62,991 nt of DNA from a virus, in IMG/VR virus record IMGVR_UViG_3300010375_000003, positions 1-62,991 of that record. One strand, 5' to 3'. The translations under genes and the position numbers were made by a program. This document shows, in pieces, positions 22,672 through 30,499 of the stretch. How positions within the stretch are numbered: position 1 is the stretch's first letter; every line of letters starts with the position of its first letter. Below the pieces are notes generated by a model that worked only from the letters and a program-made list of their open reading frames with translations, was not told the origin of the DNA and did not search any database.

Positions 22672-23445
22672 ATGCCAGGACATTCCACCCAGTTCGAAGT
22701 CACCGACGGCAGCATGGCGCTGACCAACGCAATCCTGCTCTACCAGCCAACGGGCCAATCCGCGCCGGGTCGCTCCCTGCCCGCATTCGCTAGCCTTCAC
22801 GCGGTGGAGCAGGCGGAGGGCAAGCCGACGATCGGCGCCGGCGCGCCTCTTTCGCACGCCCATCTCCGCCAATGGGCGAAGGCCCTGGGTTTAGGCGCCC
22901 CCCCCGAGATCCTGCCTGACAACGTCGTCGTCTATCACACCGACATGCTGGCGTGGTGGACGCCAGAGCGCGTCCGTCCTGGCTATTTCAACCTGTCGGC
23001 ACCGCCCAAGGGGCTGCGCGCGCTTTCGGAGCGCACGGTGGTGCCTGTTCCCTATCCCGCTCACCTATTCGTTGCCACGCGATCGGGCCTTGGCGTCTAC
23101 GCCCTGCCCACCAACGAACGGCCGACCGCGTTGACCGTGTTGATGTGCTCGCCGGTGCTGAACGTATTTGCCAGCGGGCAACTATGCTGGGGCAATATCC
23201 CCCAACCGAAGAAGATCACGCTCGCCGCGATCGCGGAATACGAGCGGGCGGTGTTCGATTCCTGGTCGACGCATCCCAATCCCGGACAGGAGCACAGCGT
23301 AACCGGCAAGGGCGGCCTGGTGCGCCTATGGGATGACCTCGCGACGCGTAAGGCCGTCCGGTTCCCCTATAAGCGGCTCAAGCCGTTCGGCGCCGGCGCG
23401 CCGGTGAGTTTCGGGCAGCTTGTCGCGCGGAGTGGCCGCGCATGA
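22672..23445 (+). CDS. PRTRC system protein B
   Basis: 257 residues. PRTRC B marks: YHTDMLAWWTPERVRPGYF, the core RPTALTVLMCSPVLNVFASG, then LCWGNIPQP at 171-179 and FDSWSTHPN at 195-203. The Cys172 region and the His-Pro-Asn triplet are conserved features as I know the family. They recall the residues of E2 ubiquitin-conjugating enzymes, though in a different order. The stop overlaps gene A by four bases. Confidence 0.8.
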   Translation: MPGHSTQFEVTDGSMALTNAILLYQPTGQSAPGRSLPAFASLHAVEQAEGKPTIGAGAPLSHAHLRQWAKALGLGAPPEILPDNVVVYHTDMLAWWTPERVRPGYFNLSAPPKGLRALSERTVVPVPYPAHLFVATRSGLGVYALPTNERPTALTVLMCSPVLNVFASGQLCWGNIPQPKKITLAAIAEYERAVFDSWSTHPNPGQEHSVTGKGGLVRLWDDLATRKAVRFPYKRLKPFGAGAPVSFGQLVARSGRA

Positions 23446-24104
23446 CGATCCTCGCCAATGATCCCACTGCGGCGGCAGTGCTCTCAGCTGCGCCGTGCTA
23501 CCCCATCCCGCCGAGCGGATCGTCACCCGCCATCGATGCGCTTCGCTCAGCGCGCGCCGGCCGCGGCCTGGCCGTCGGCCACGATGGCGTGATGCTGATC
23601 CTGCGGCGGCCGTGGCTTGAGCTCGACGTGCCGATCACGGAGGCGCTCGCCGCCTATTTCCCCTATGGCAGCATTGGCCGGCCGCGGGCCGACCTGCGTT
23701 GCGGCCTCATCCCTCGCCACCACCTCGACGAGATCCTCGACCATTTCAGGGCGGCGCTGCCGAATGAGGCGGCAGCGTTCGTGATCTGGAACGAGGTCGA
23801 CGGGAGATTCGCCGTCAATCTCCCGGCCATCGACCATGCGACGCCCTCGCGGCTGGTCTATCGCACGCCGAACCTGCCGCCGAATTGGCATATCGTCTGC
23901 GACGTTCACAGCCACGGTCGCGCAGCCGCCTTCTTCAGCTCGACCGACGATGCCGACGACGCCCATGCGACCAAGATCGCGCTCGTGTTCGGTGGCCTCG
24001 ACGATCCGGCCAGCCCGCCGACGATGGCTTCGCGGCTGTGCGCCGATGGACTGTTCCTCCCCATGCCTCGCAGCCCGTTCGCTGGAGATCGCGATGCAGC
24101 CTGA
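23442..24104 (+). CDS. PRTRC system protein A (JAB/JAMM domain)
   Basis: 220 residues. The C-terminal half holds a complete JAMM metallopeptidase motif: His156-Ser-His158, seven residues, Ser166, two residues, Asp169 (DVHSHGRAAAFFSSTDDAD), with candidate catalytic glutamates upstream at 109 and 118. JAMM enzymes cut isopeptide or peptide bonds next to ubiquitin-like tails using zinc. It overlaps B by four bases and the ThiF gene by eleven. Confidence 0.85.
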   Translation: MTILANDPTAAAVLSAAPCYPIPPSGSSPAIDALRSARAGRGLAVGHDGVMLILRRPWLELDVPITEALAAYFPYGSIGRPRADLRCGLIPRHHLDEILDHFRAALPNEAAAFVIWNEVDGRFAVNLPAIDHATPSRLVYRTPNLPPNWHIVCDVHSHGRAAAFFSSTDDADDAHATKIALVFGGLDDPASPPTMASRLCADGLFLPMPRSPFAGDRDAA

Positions 24105-24873
24105 CGCCCCAGCCCGACACTATCTGCTCGCGGCATGCGACAAGCACGACATCAACGTCCAGCTCGTGGGCTGCGGCGGAAACGGGGCGCAGATGCTGAT
24201 GGGCCTCGCATCGCTCGACACGGCGCTGCGGGCGATATCGTCGCGGTCGCTGCACGTCACGGTCGTCGACGACGACATCGTGACCGAGGCAAATCTCGGG
24301 CGGCAGCCGTTCTATAGCTGCGACCTGGGGAATTCGAAGGCGATCACTCTCACCGAGCGGATCAACCTGGCGCACGGGCTAGCCTGGCGAGCAGTTCATG
24401 GCCGCGCCCCGGAAGCAATCGGCGTGCGAGATGTAGACGTCCTGATCACCTGCGTCGACACCGCCGCAGCTCGCCGGGCGTTGGGTGCTGCGATGGGCGA
24501 GATCGGGCGACCGCCTCGCTATTGGCTGGATCTCGGCAACCGCGCGACCGATGGGCAATTCTTGATCGGCTGTCCGGCGGGCGGCGGCGCCAAAAACGAC
24601 GCACGCCTCCCCACTGTGCTCGAGTATTTCCCCGAGCTCGCCGACGAGAGCGTCGCGGAGGACGATGCACCCTCTTGCTCAGTGGCGGAGGCGCTCGAGC
24701 GTCAATCGCTGTTCGTCAACCGTGTCGTCGCGAGCCACGCGCTGGCGCTGTTGTTCGACCTTCTCGGCCGCGGGTCGATCAGCCACGCTGGCGGCTTCAT
24801 CAACCTCGCCAGCGGACAGGCCGTTCCGATCCCGCTACCGGCTAAGGTCGCGGTTGAGCAGGTAGCGGCATGA
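24094..24873 (+). CDS. PRTRC ThiF family protein (E1-like)
   Basis: 259 residues from ATG at 24094, with GGAG seven bases before it. E1/ThiF marks: the nucleotide loop GCGGNG at 26-31, acidic residues Asp59-Asp61 (VTVVDDDIV), the arginine motif NLGRQ at 67-71, and DVLITCVDTAAARR at 115-128. A late cysteine, Cys195 (APSCSVAEAL), is the best candidate for a thioester or catalytic residue. E1-like enzymes adenylate the C-terminal glycine of small beta-grasp proteins. The partner could be PRTRC C. Confidence 0.9.
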   Translation: MQPDAPARHYLLAACDKHDINVQLVGCGGNGAQMLMGLASLDTALRAISSRSLHVTVVDDDIVTEANLGRQPFYSCDLGNSKAITLTERINLAHGLAWRAVHGRAPEAIGVRDVDVLITCVDTAAARRALGAAMGEIGRPPRYWLDLGNRATDGQFLIGCPAGGGAKNDARLPTVLEYFPELADESVAEDDAPSCSVAEALERQSLFVNRVVASHALALLFDLLGRGSISHAGGFINLASGQAVPIPLPAKVAVEQVAA

Positions 24874-25229
24874 TGGTGCACCCCCATGCTGAGGCGCTGG
24901 TCGTCGTGCTTCGCGCCGGGCGATACCGCACGAGCACCGAGGCAGCGCTGCAAGATTCGATCGAACAGCATCTGACGTCATCGGGCGTCGAGTTCGAACG
25001 CGAAAAGGTGCTCGCGCCGGGCGAGCGCATCGACTTCTTCGCTGGCGGCGTCGGGATCGAGGCCAAGGCGCGCGCGAACAAGCGAGCCGTATTCCGCCAG
25101 CTCGAGCGCTACGCGACCAACGATGCGATCGACGCCCTGATCCTGATCACCGGGACCGCGATGGGTCTGCCGGCGACGGTCAAGGGCAAGGCACTATTCT
25201 ACGTCTCGATCGGCAGGAGCGCGCTGTGA
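24870..25229 (+). CDS. PD-(D/E)XK nuclease-like protein
   Basis: 119 residues with a compact restriction-enzyme-fold pattern: helix with Glu at 29-36 (LQDSIEQHL), then ERIDFFAGGVGIEAKARANK, in which Asp54 and Glu64-Ala-Lys66 give D-x9-ExK, and then FRQLERYA. Small stand-alone enzymes of this kind act as Holliday-junction or nicking nucleases. ATGA overlaps on both sides tie it to ThiF and to the SNF2 helicase, so it probably works with the latter. Confidence 0.7.
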   Translation: MMVHPHAEALVVVLRAGRYRTSTEAALQDSIEQHLTSSGVEFEREKVLAPGERIDFFAGGVGIEAKARANKRAVFRQLERYATNDAIDALILITGTAMGLPATVKGKALFYVSIGRSAL

Positions 25230-26902
25230 AAACTTACGGCAAGCTCAAGCTGGTGCGCGATGGCGTCCACTATTGGGAACTCAGCGACTTAGCGCCGCAT
25301 GTTGCGATCGCGTTCAAGAGGCTGTTCCCGCGCGTACCCGCATCGGCAAAGACAATCACGCTGAGCGACGCCGACGACATCCGCGCCGATCTCGACTGGT
25401 TCATGGCCCGCTATCCTCTGGCGCATGAAGAGGCCGACGAGATCGCCGGCGGTGTTTCCAGGGTTAAACACCGCATCGCAGAGCGTGACCGTATCCTGCT
25501 GCCAGATTGGAAGCCGGGCGAAATTCTCGGATTCCGCGATGGTTACGCGCCATACCTCTACCAAAGTCAGGCTGCTCAGATCGCCATCGACAATGGCGCG
25601 CTGCTTCTCGGCGACGAAGTCGGCCTTGGTAAGACGATCACGGCCGCTGCGGCGTTTACGGCAGGCGCGCCCATGCCGGCCGCTGTCGTCGTGCAGGCGC
25701 ATCTCGCCGGACAATGGCAGGCGCGGATCGAGGAATTCACGACGCTCAGGGTTCACGTCATCAAGGGAACCAAGCCCTATGACCTGCCACCCGCGGACAT
25801 CTACATCTTCCGCTATTCGAACGTGCTCGGCTGGGTCGATGTCATCACCAGCGGCGTGTTCAAGTCGGTTGCCTATGACGAGATCCAGGAACTGCGCCAC
25901 GGACGCGGCACCGCAAAGGGCGCGGCGTGCTGGCACCTGAGCGACCAGGCCGATTTCACGCTCGGGCTGACCGCCACGCCGATCTACAATTACGGCGACG
26001 AGATCCATCGCGTGATGGGGTTCCTGAAACCGGACCTGCTCGGCGACGCATATGAGTTTACCCGCGAATGGTGTGGCGGCGGCAAGATCGTGAAGGATCC
26101 CGACGCGCTGGGTTCGTACCTGCGCGAGACCGGCTATTTCCTGCGGCGGACCGAGGATGACGCATCGGTCGACGCATCGATGCCGCCCCCGAATATCATC
26201 GACTGGGAAGTCGGGTACGACGTCGCTGCCGCGGAGGGCGAGGAGGCGCTGACGCGCGCGCTCGCGATGACCGTGCTGCAGGGCAGTTTCGTCCAGGCCG
26301 GCCAAGCTGCGCGTGAGCTCGACAGCCGAATGCGCCAGCTGACCGGCATCGCCAAGGCGCGGTCAGTCGCCGCCTACGTTCGCCTGCTGCTCGAGGATGG
26401 CCAACGCGTCCTCCTCGCCGGCTGGCACCGCGAGGTCTATTCGATCTGGCAGCAGGAACTCGCTGGGTTCGATCCGGTGCTATATACCGGCAGCGAGACC
26501 ACGGCGGGCAAACAGCGCAGCTTCGATGCCTTCGCCGGAGGTGATGCTCGCTTGATGATGATCTCGCTGCGCTCCGGCGCCGGGCTCGATGGATTGCAGG
26601 AGCATTGCAACGACCTGGTGGTCGGCGAGCTCGACTGGTCTCCGCAGATCATCCACCAGCTCGTCGGGCGCTTGCGTCGTCCTGGTCAGCGATTCCAGGT
26701 CACCGGGCATATCCTCCACGCCAATTGGGGTAGCGATCCGGTCCTGCTGGAGACGCTCGGGATCAAATCCGACCAATCGCGCGGCCTAATCGCGCCTGGC
26801 CAGTCGCCTGCGCCGAAGGTCAGCGACGATTCCCGGATCCGGCGGCTCGCTGAGCATGTGCTGAAGATGCAGGGCGTCGATGTCGCGCAGGTGGCGGCAT
26901 GA
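25226..26902 (+). CDS. SNF2-type DNA helicase/translocase
   Basis: 558 residues. Superfamily 2 motifs: Walker A GDEVGLGKT at 129-137, motif II DEIQ at 218-221, motif III GLTATP at 247-252, then in the second lobe SLRSGAGLDGLQ at 447-458 and QLVGRLRRPGQ at 478-488 with its arginine fingers. It is closest to SNF2 proteins, which move along double-stranded DNA and remodel bound proteins. An N-terminal extension of about 100 residues is specific to it. It sits between the nuclease and the BCS1-like ATPase in a run of overlapping genes. Confidence 0.9.
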   Translation: MKTYGKLKLVRDGVHYWELSDLAPHVAIAFKRLFPRVPASAKTITLSDADDIRADLDWFMARYPLAHEEADEIAGGVSRVKHRIAERDRILLPDWKPGEILGFRDGYAPYLYQSQAAQIAIDNGALLLGDEVGLGKTITAAAAFTAGAPMPAAVVVQAHLAGQWQARIEEFTTLRVHVIKGTKPYDLPPADIYIFRYSNVLGWVDVITSGVFKSVAYDEIQELRHGRGTAKGAACWHLSDQADFTLGLTATPIYNYGDEIHRVMGFLKPDLLGDAYEFTREWCGGGKIVKDPDALGSYLRETGYFLRRTEDDASVDASMPPPNIIDWEVGYDVAAAEGEEALTRALAMTVLQGSFVQAGQAARELDSRMRQLTGIAKARSVAAYVRLLLEDGQRVLLAGWHREVYSIWQQELAGFDPVLYTGSETTAGKQRSFDAFAGGDARLMMISLRSGAGLDGLQEHCNDLVVGELDWSPQIIHQLVGRLRRPGQRFQVTGHILHANWGSDPVLLETLGIKSDQSRGLIAPGQSPAPKVSDDSRIRRLAEHVLKMQGVDVAQVAA

Positions 26903-28095
26903 CGCTGTACGATGCGTTCCACGCCCTACTCACGAATCCCGTGTTTGCTGGAATTGCCGGTGGCGCTGGCATGTCGGCCGTTCTCTATCAGGTCCGCGCT
27001 TTGCCCAAGCACGCTTGGGATTGGGCCCAGCGGACATTCACCGTGTCGATCGACATCGACAATTCCGACGAATTCTTCGGCAAGATGTCGGTCTACCTAT
27101 TCCGGCACGATCATGCCCGTCGGGCGCGTCGGCTGCGGATGGCTGAGTTCTACGACTTCGGCATGGAGAAGTGGCGCTGGGTGGTCAGCCTCGGCCAGGG
27201 CAACCTGTTGTTCCGCGACCATGGCGCCTGGTTCCTGATCAACCGGTCGGTCAGCGACGTCGCCAAGGGTGAGGCGCTGAAGCGGCGCGAGACCTACTAC
27301 ATCGCCTCGCTGGGCCGCAGCCAAGCCGCGCTGCGCGGATTGATGGAACGGGTCGACGCAGTTCACGACGCGACCGACACCACGCGCGTTTATGTCTTCC
27401 ACAACGGCTATTTCCTGCTCGCCGACCAGAAGCCGCGGCGGTCGCTTGATACGGTGTTCATCCCTGAGGATCAGAAGCGCCAAATCATCGCCGACGTCGA
27501 GCGGTTCGCGGCGTCGCGATCGGAATATCGCCGCAAGGGTGTACCGCATCGCCGCGGCTATCTGTTCGAGGGGCCACCGGGGACGGGTAAGTCGACGCTT
27601 GCCTATGCGATCGCATGCCATATCGGCAAGCCGGTCCATGTCGTCAACCTCAACACCTGCGGTGGCGACAGCGGTCTGATGATAGCGTTCAACATGGCGG
27701 GTGCCGAGGCGCTAATCCTGATCGAGGATATAGACACGGCCAAGGTGAGCCACGATCGCGCAGCCGCTCCCCCGACCGCCGAACTGGCGATCAAGCCCGA
27801 GGAAGGTGTCACGCTGAGCGGCCTGCTCAACGCGGTCGATGGTGTGGCAGCGCGCGACGGCCGGATCCTGATCATCACGACCAACCATGCTGAAGTGCTC
27901 GATCCGGCCTTGCTTCGTCCTGGACGGATCGATCGACGCGAGGTGATCGGGCTGATCGAGTACGACCAGGCCCGCGCGATGTGTGCGCTGCACCTGCCTG
28001 AGCGTGATGACACGTGGTTCGCGACAGAGATCGCGCCGATGCTACCGACATCACCCGCGGCGGTGCAGCAGCGCTTGCTGGCGGAGGACGCATGA
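26899..28095 (+). CDS. BCS1-like AAA ATPase with N-terminal membrane segment
   Basis: 398 residues. A short N-terminal hydrophobic stretch (NPVFAGIAGGAGMSAVLYQ, 13-31) precedes a BCS1-specific-like domain (residues 45-185, ending in RRSLDTVFIPED). The AAA module follows: Walker A GPPGTGKS at 225-232, Walker B LILIEDID at 272-279, sensor Asn329 (TTNH) and arginine finger region LLRPGRID at 338-345. Mitochondrial BCS1 moves folded proteins through a membrane. Bacterial and phage relatives are little known, and some sit in defence-type operons. A membrane-bound protein remodeller is the best reading. Confidence 0.85.
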   Translation: MTLYDAFHALLTNPVFAGIAGGAGMSAVLYQVRALPKHAWDWAQRTFTVSIDIDNSDEFFGKMSVYLFRHDHARRARRLRMAEFYDFGMEKWRWVVSLGQGNLLFRDHGAWFLINRSVSDVAKGEALKRRETYYIASLGRSQAALRGLMERVDAVHDATDTTRVYVFHNGYFLLADQKPRRSLDTVFIPEDQKRQIIADVERFAASRSEYRRKGVPHRRGYLFEGPPGTGKSTLAYAIACHIGKPVHVVNLNTCGGDSGLMIAFNMAGAEALILIEDIDTAKVSHDRAAAPPTAELAIKPEEGVTLSGLLNAVDGVAARDGRILIITTNHAEVLDPALLRPGRIDRREVIGLIEYDQARAMCALHLPERDDTWFATEIAPMLPTSPAAVQQRLLAEDA

Positions 28096-28382
28096 CGGCG
28101 CCCGTCAGCACCGCCGGCCAGGTCGGCATCAATTGCCCGGGCTGCGGCGAGAATCTGCGCCGCGCCTATGTCGCGAAGAGCCACCCCACGCCAGGCGGTC
28201 AGCGCAGGCTGCGCTATTGCCCAAGTTGCCACGCTCCGGTGGATTCGCTGGAGCAGGTGATTGGCGCCGGTCGTAACGTTCTGATGATCGATATCAGCTC
28301 GACACCGCCCGGCCGGATGCGGCTGATCCGCGCCCTATGTCGCGAACTGGCTGTCCCTGCGTCGACCTGGGGCCGGCCATGA
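28092..28382 (+). CDS. Zinc-ribbon protein
   Basis: 96 residues with two CxxC pairs 27 residues apart (NCPGCGENLRRAY ... RYCPSCHAPVD), the spacing of a zinc ribbon. A C-terminal segment RLIRALCRELAVP follows. Overlaps by four bases with the AAA ATPase and the methylase imply joint expression. Could be a DNA- or protein-binding adaptor. Confidence 0.6.
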   Translation: MTAPVSTAGQVGINCPGCGENLRRAYVAKSHPTPGGQRRLRYCPSCHAPVDSLEQVIGAGRNVLMIDISSTPPGRMRLIRALCRELAVPASTWGRP

Positions 28383-29122
28383 CCCAGAACCGCTCATCCG
28401 CTGTTATGCAGCAACGCTCCGAGGCGCCCGATGCTCTGGACGATTTCCCGACGCCGCCTTGGGCGACGCGCGCGCTGGTCGAATTCCTGCTCGCGATCGG
28501 CATCCCGTTGCACCGACAGTGCGCTTGGGAGCCATGTTGCAACCGCGGCTACATGGTCCGGCCGTTGCGCGAGGTGTTCGCTACGGTGCGTGCCAGCGAC
28601 GCCCTGCTCTACGCCGATCATGTTCTCGACGAGGTGCCCGAAGTAATCGACTTCGTGACGACCGGCTTCACCGAGACGTCGGTCGACTGGATAGTCGCGA
28701 ATCCTCCGTTCAATCTCGCCGAGGAATTCGTAACGGTGGCGCGGGGCCTAGCAACGGTCGGCTGCGCTATGCTGGTGCGCGGCGCCTTCACCGAAGGCAC
28801 AGGACGCTATGCCCGGCTGTTCGGTGTCCGGCCGCCCGATTACGAGCTCAAGTTTTCGGAGCGCGTGGTCATGCTCAAGGGCCGCCTGGTCCGCGCCGGC
28901 GATGCCGACCCGTTCAACCTGGACGATGACGGAAATCCTCGCGATGCGTCGACGGCTACAAGCTATGTCTGGCTAGTCTGGCTGCGCGAGGGTGGTGGCG
29001 ATACCCGTGCCCGCTGGATCGCGCCTTGCCGCCTGCGGCTGGAGCGCGAGGGCGACTATCCGGTCTACGACCTGCCACGCGCTGCTGCCGAGCTACCGTT
29101 GTTCGATGCGGTGGCGGCATGA
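28379..29122 (+). CDS. DNA adenine-N6 methyltransferase
   Basis: 247 residues. DFPTPPW at 22-28 and a SAM-site region WEPCCNRGYM at 50-59 precede the catalytic VANPPF at 106-111. The form with DFPTPPWATRAL is typical of small phage-borne adenine methylases. It differs from the methylase in the left operon and closes the PRTRC-linked gene run. It may modify phage DNA to protect it, or mark DNA for the nuclease/helicase pair upstream. Confidence 0.8.
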   Translation: MTQNRSSAVMQQRSEAPDALDDFPTPPWATRALVEFLLAIGIPLHRQCAWEPCCNRGYMVRPLREVFATVRASDALLYADHVLDEVPEVIDFVTTGFTETSVDWIVANPPFNLAEEFVTVARGLATVGCAMLVRGAFTEGTGRYARLFGVRPPDYELKFSERVVMLKGRLVRAGDADPFNLDDDGNPRDASTATSYVWLVWLREGGGDTRARWIAPCRLRLEREGDYPVYDLPRAAAELPLFDAVAA

Positions 29123-29925
29123 GCGTCGATCTGATCACCAGGCTGATCGAGGCCGGCACGCCGGCAGCGTTGGTGGCAGAAGTGACGATCGCGCTCGCAC
29201 GCGCACAAGCGGCGGCTGACGCGACTATCGAAGCAGCGCTTGCGCCAAAGCCCGGCGCCCTGCGCATGCGAGCCTATCGTGAGCGTCACAAGGCGTCACA
29301 AGGCGTCACATGTAACGATAATGACGGCGGAGTGACGGCTAGCGTCACCGAGCCCGCCCCTTCGCCCCCTTCCCCTTCTTCCCCCCATACCCCCCAAGAA
29401 CCCCTACCCCCACATCCCCACCCGGAACAGTCAGACGCGTACGCACGTAAGGCCGCTGGGATCGTGTTGGCGATCATCGTCGCAGGCTGCGAGTCTGGGC
29501 TTGCGGCGAAGCGAGCCAAGGCAGGCGGGTGGCCGGTCGAAATGCCTCCTCCGTCCGACGTCAACGATGCCCAGTGGGCTGGGTTCATCGCTCACCGCAG
29601 GGCCAAGCGGGAACGTCTCACCCAACGGGCATACGACCTGCTGTGCGGCAAGCTGCGCACTCACTCATGCGACGAATGGCCGCCCGGTCGGATCATCGAC
29701 ACGATCGTCGATCGTGGATGGACGAGCTTCGAGCCGGCGTGGTTGAACAGGATACAGGAACCCCAAAATGGAAGACGGAACGGCGCGGGAATCGGCATGG
29801 CAATCGCTGGGCAACGTGGCGCTGGTCGATCGCAGGACGGCTTCCTCAACGCCATCCGCGAAGCGGCCGATCACTTCGGACCCGACGACGCCGAAGGAGA
29901 GCCGGATTCTACGGGAGTGGGCTGA
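29119..29925 (+). CDS. Replication-region protein, candidate initiator
   Basis: 268 residues from ATG at 29119. N-terminal helices (LIEAGTPAALVAEVTIALAR) lead to RMRAYRERHKASQG, a Pro/Ser-rich linker, and a C-terminal domain (AQWAGFIAHRRAKRERLTQR, then GWTSFEPAWLNR). The RAYRERHK-type opening followed by a linker is common among phage replication proteins placed before a helicase loader, like lambda O. The linker coding sequence contains a three-fold 10-bp repeat and a pyrimidine tract, a candidate origin. Not proven to be an initiator. Confidence 0.55.
   Translation: MSVDLITRLIEAGTPAALVAEVTIALARAQAAADATIEAALAPKPGALRMRAYRERHKASQGVTCNDNDGGVTASVTEPAPSPPSPSSPHTPQEPLPPHPHPEQSDAYARKAAGIVLAIIVAGCESGLAAKRAKAGGWPVEMPPPSDVNDAQWAGFIAHRRAKRERLTQRAYDLLCGKLRTHSCDEWPPGRIIDTIVDRGWTSFEPAWLNRIQEPQNGRRNGAGIGMAIAGQRGAGRSQDGFLNAIREAADHFGPDDAEGEPDSTGVG
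29281..29348 (+). repeat. Iteron-like 10-bp repeats, candidate origin
   Basis: (G/A)(A/G)GCGTCACA occurs three times in direct succession at 29281-29310, and GCGTCAC again at 29342-29348, 40 bases (four helical turns) after the third. One inverted GTGAC lies between. Ten-base spacing is not a multiple of three, so protein coding does not explain it. A pyrimidine-rich run follows to about 29420. Confidence 0.5.
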
Positions 29926-30418
29926 GAGCATCCCGGTCGGTATTCCTACACCGGCGTCGAAAGAACAGATCACCAAGCATCTGGAATTCCTTGCTTCGAC
30001 CCTGCCGTCGAAGAGCGTGGATGACGCGGCCGGAAAGAAGCGTTTCGCGGTCTACGTGAGCATGCTGCTGGGGTTCAGCAACGAAGCGCTGACCTATATG
30101 TCGCGCCAGGTCTGCGCGACGTTGAACTGGTTCCCGACACCTCACCAATGCCTTCATCTGGCCAAGGAATATCGGGCGCCCGCGTCCGAGAAAAAGGCGG
30201 TGCTGCTAGCATGCGACAGGTTCGATCAGCGGGCGTTCGAAGAGTGGGTCGCTGCTCTTCCTGGCGTCGAGGAACCGGACCTGAACGTCCCGGCCTTCTG
30301 GATCAACAGCGCCTTGACGCGAGCGCTACTCCGAAAGCTCGATGACGGCCGTATCGTGACGCGCGATCGTTATCGGCAACTCACGTCGTCGCCCGACGGA
30401 CCGGCAACGAACGCGTGA
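29768..30418 (+). CDS. Replication-region protein, candidate helicase loader
   Basis: 216 residues from ATG at 29768, with AGGA eight bases before. The first 158 bases overlap the gene upstream in another frame, and no later start is available. The core is helical (KRFAVYVSMLLGFSNEALTY, then CATLNWFPTPHQCLHLAKEY). Position behind the candidate initiator suits a lambda P-like loader of host DnaB; no DnaB-type helicase is encoded here. Evidence is mostly positional. Confidence 0.5.
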   Translation: MEDGTARESAWQSLGNVALVDRRTASSTPSAKRPITSDPTTPKESRILREWAESIPVGIPTPASKEQITKHLEFLASTLPSKSVDDAAGKKRFAVYVSMLLGFSNEALTYMSRQVCATLNWFPTPHQCLHLAKEYRAPASEKKAVLLACDRFDQRAFEEWVAALPGVEEPDLNVPAFWINSALTRALLRKLDDGRIVTRDRYRQLTSSPDGPATNA

Positions 30419-30499
30419 GCGTCCTCGGCAGCCTTGGTATCATGTCCGAACCCGCCATGCGGGCCGGGAATCGTGGGGGTAAGACTTGTGGGCGACGCA

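Noticed and set aside
25289-26305. Minus-strand frame of 338 codons
   Set aside because: Antisense of the SNF2 gene, whose motifs are unmistakable.
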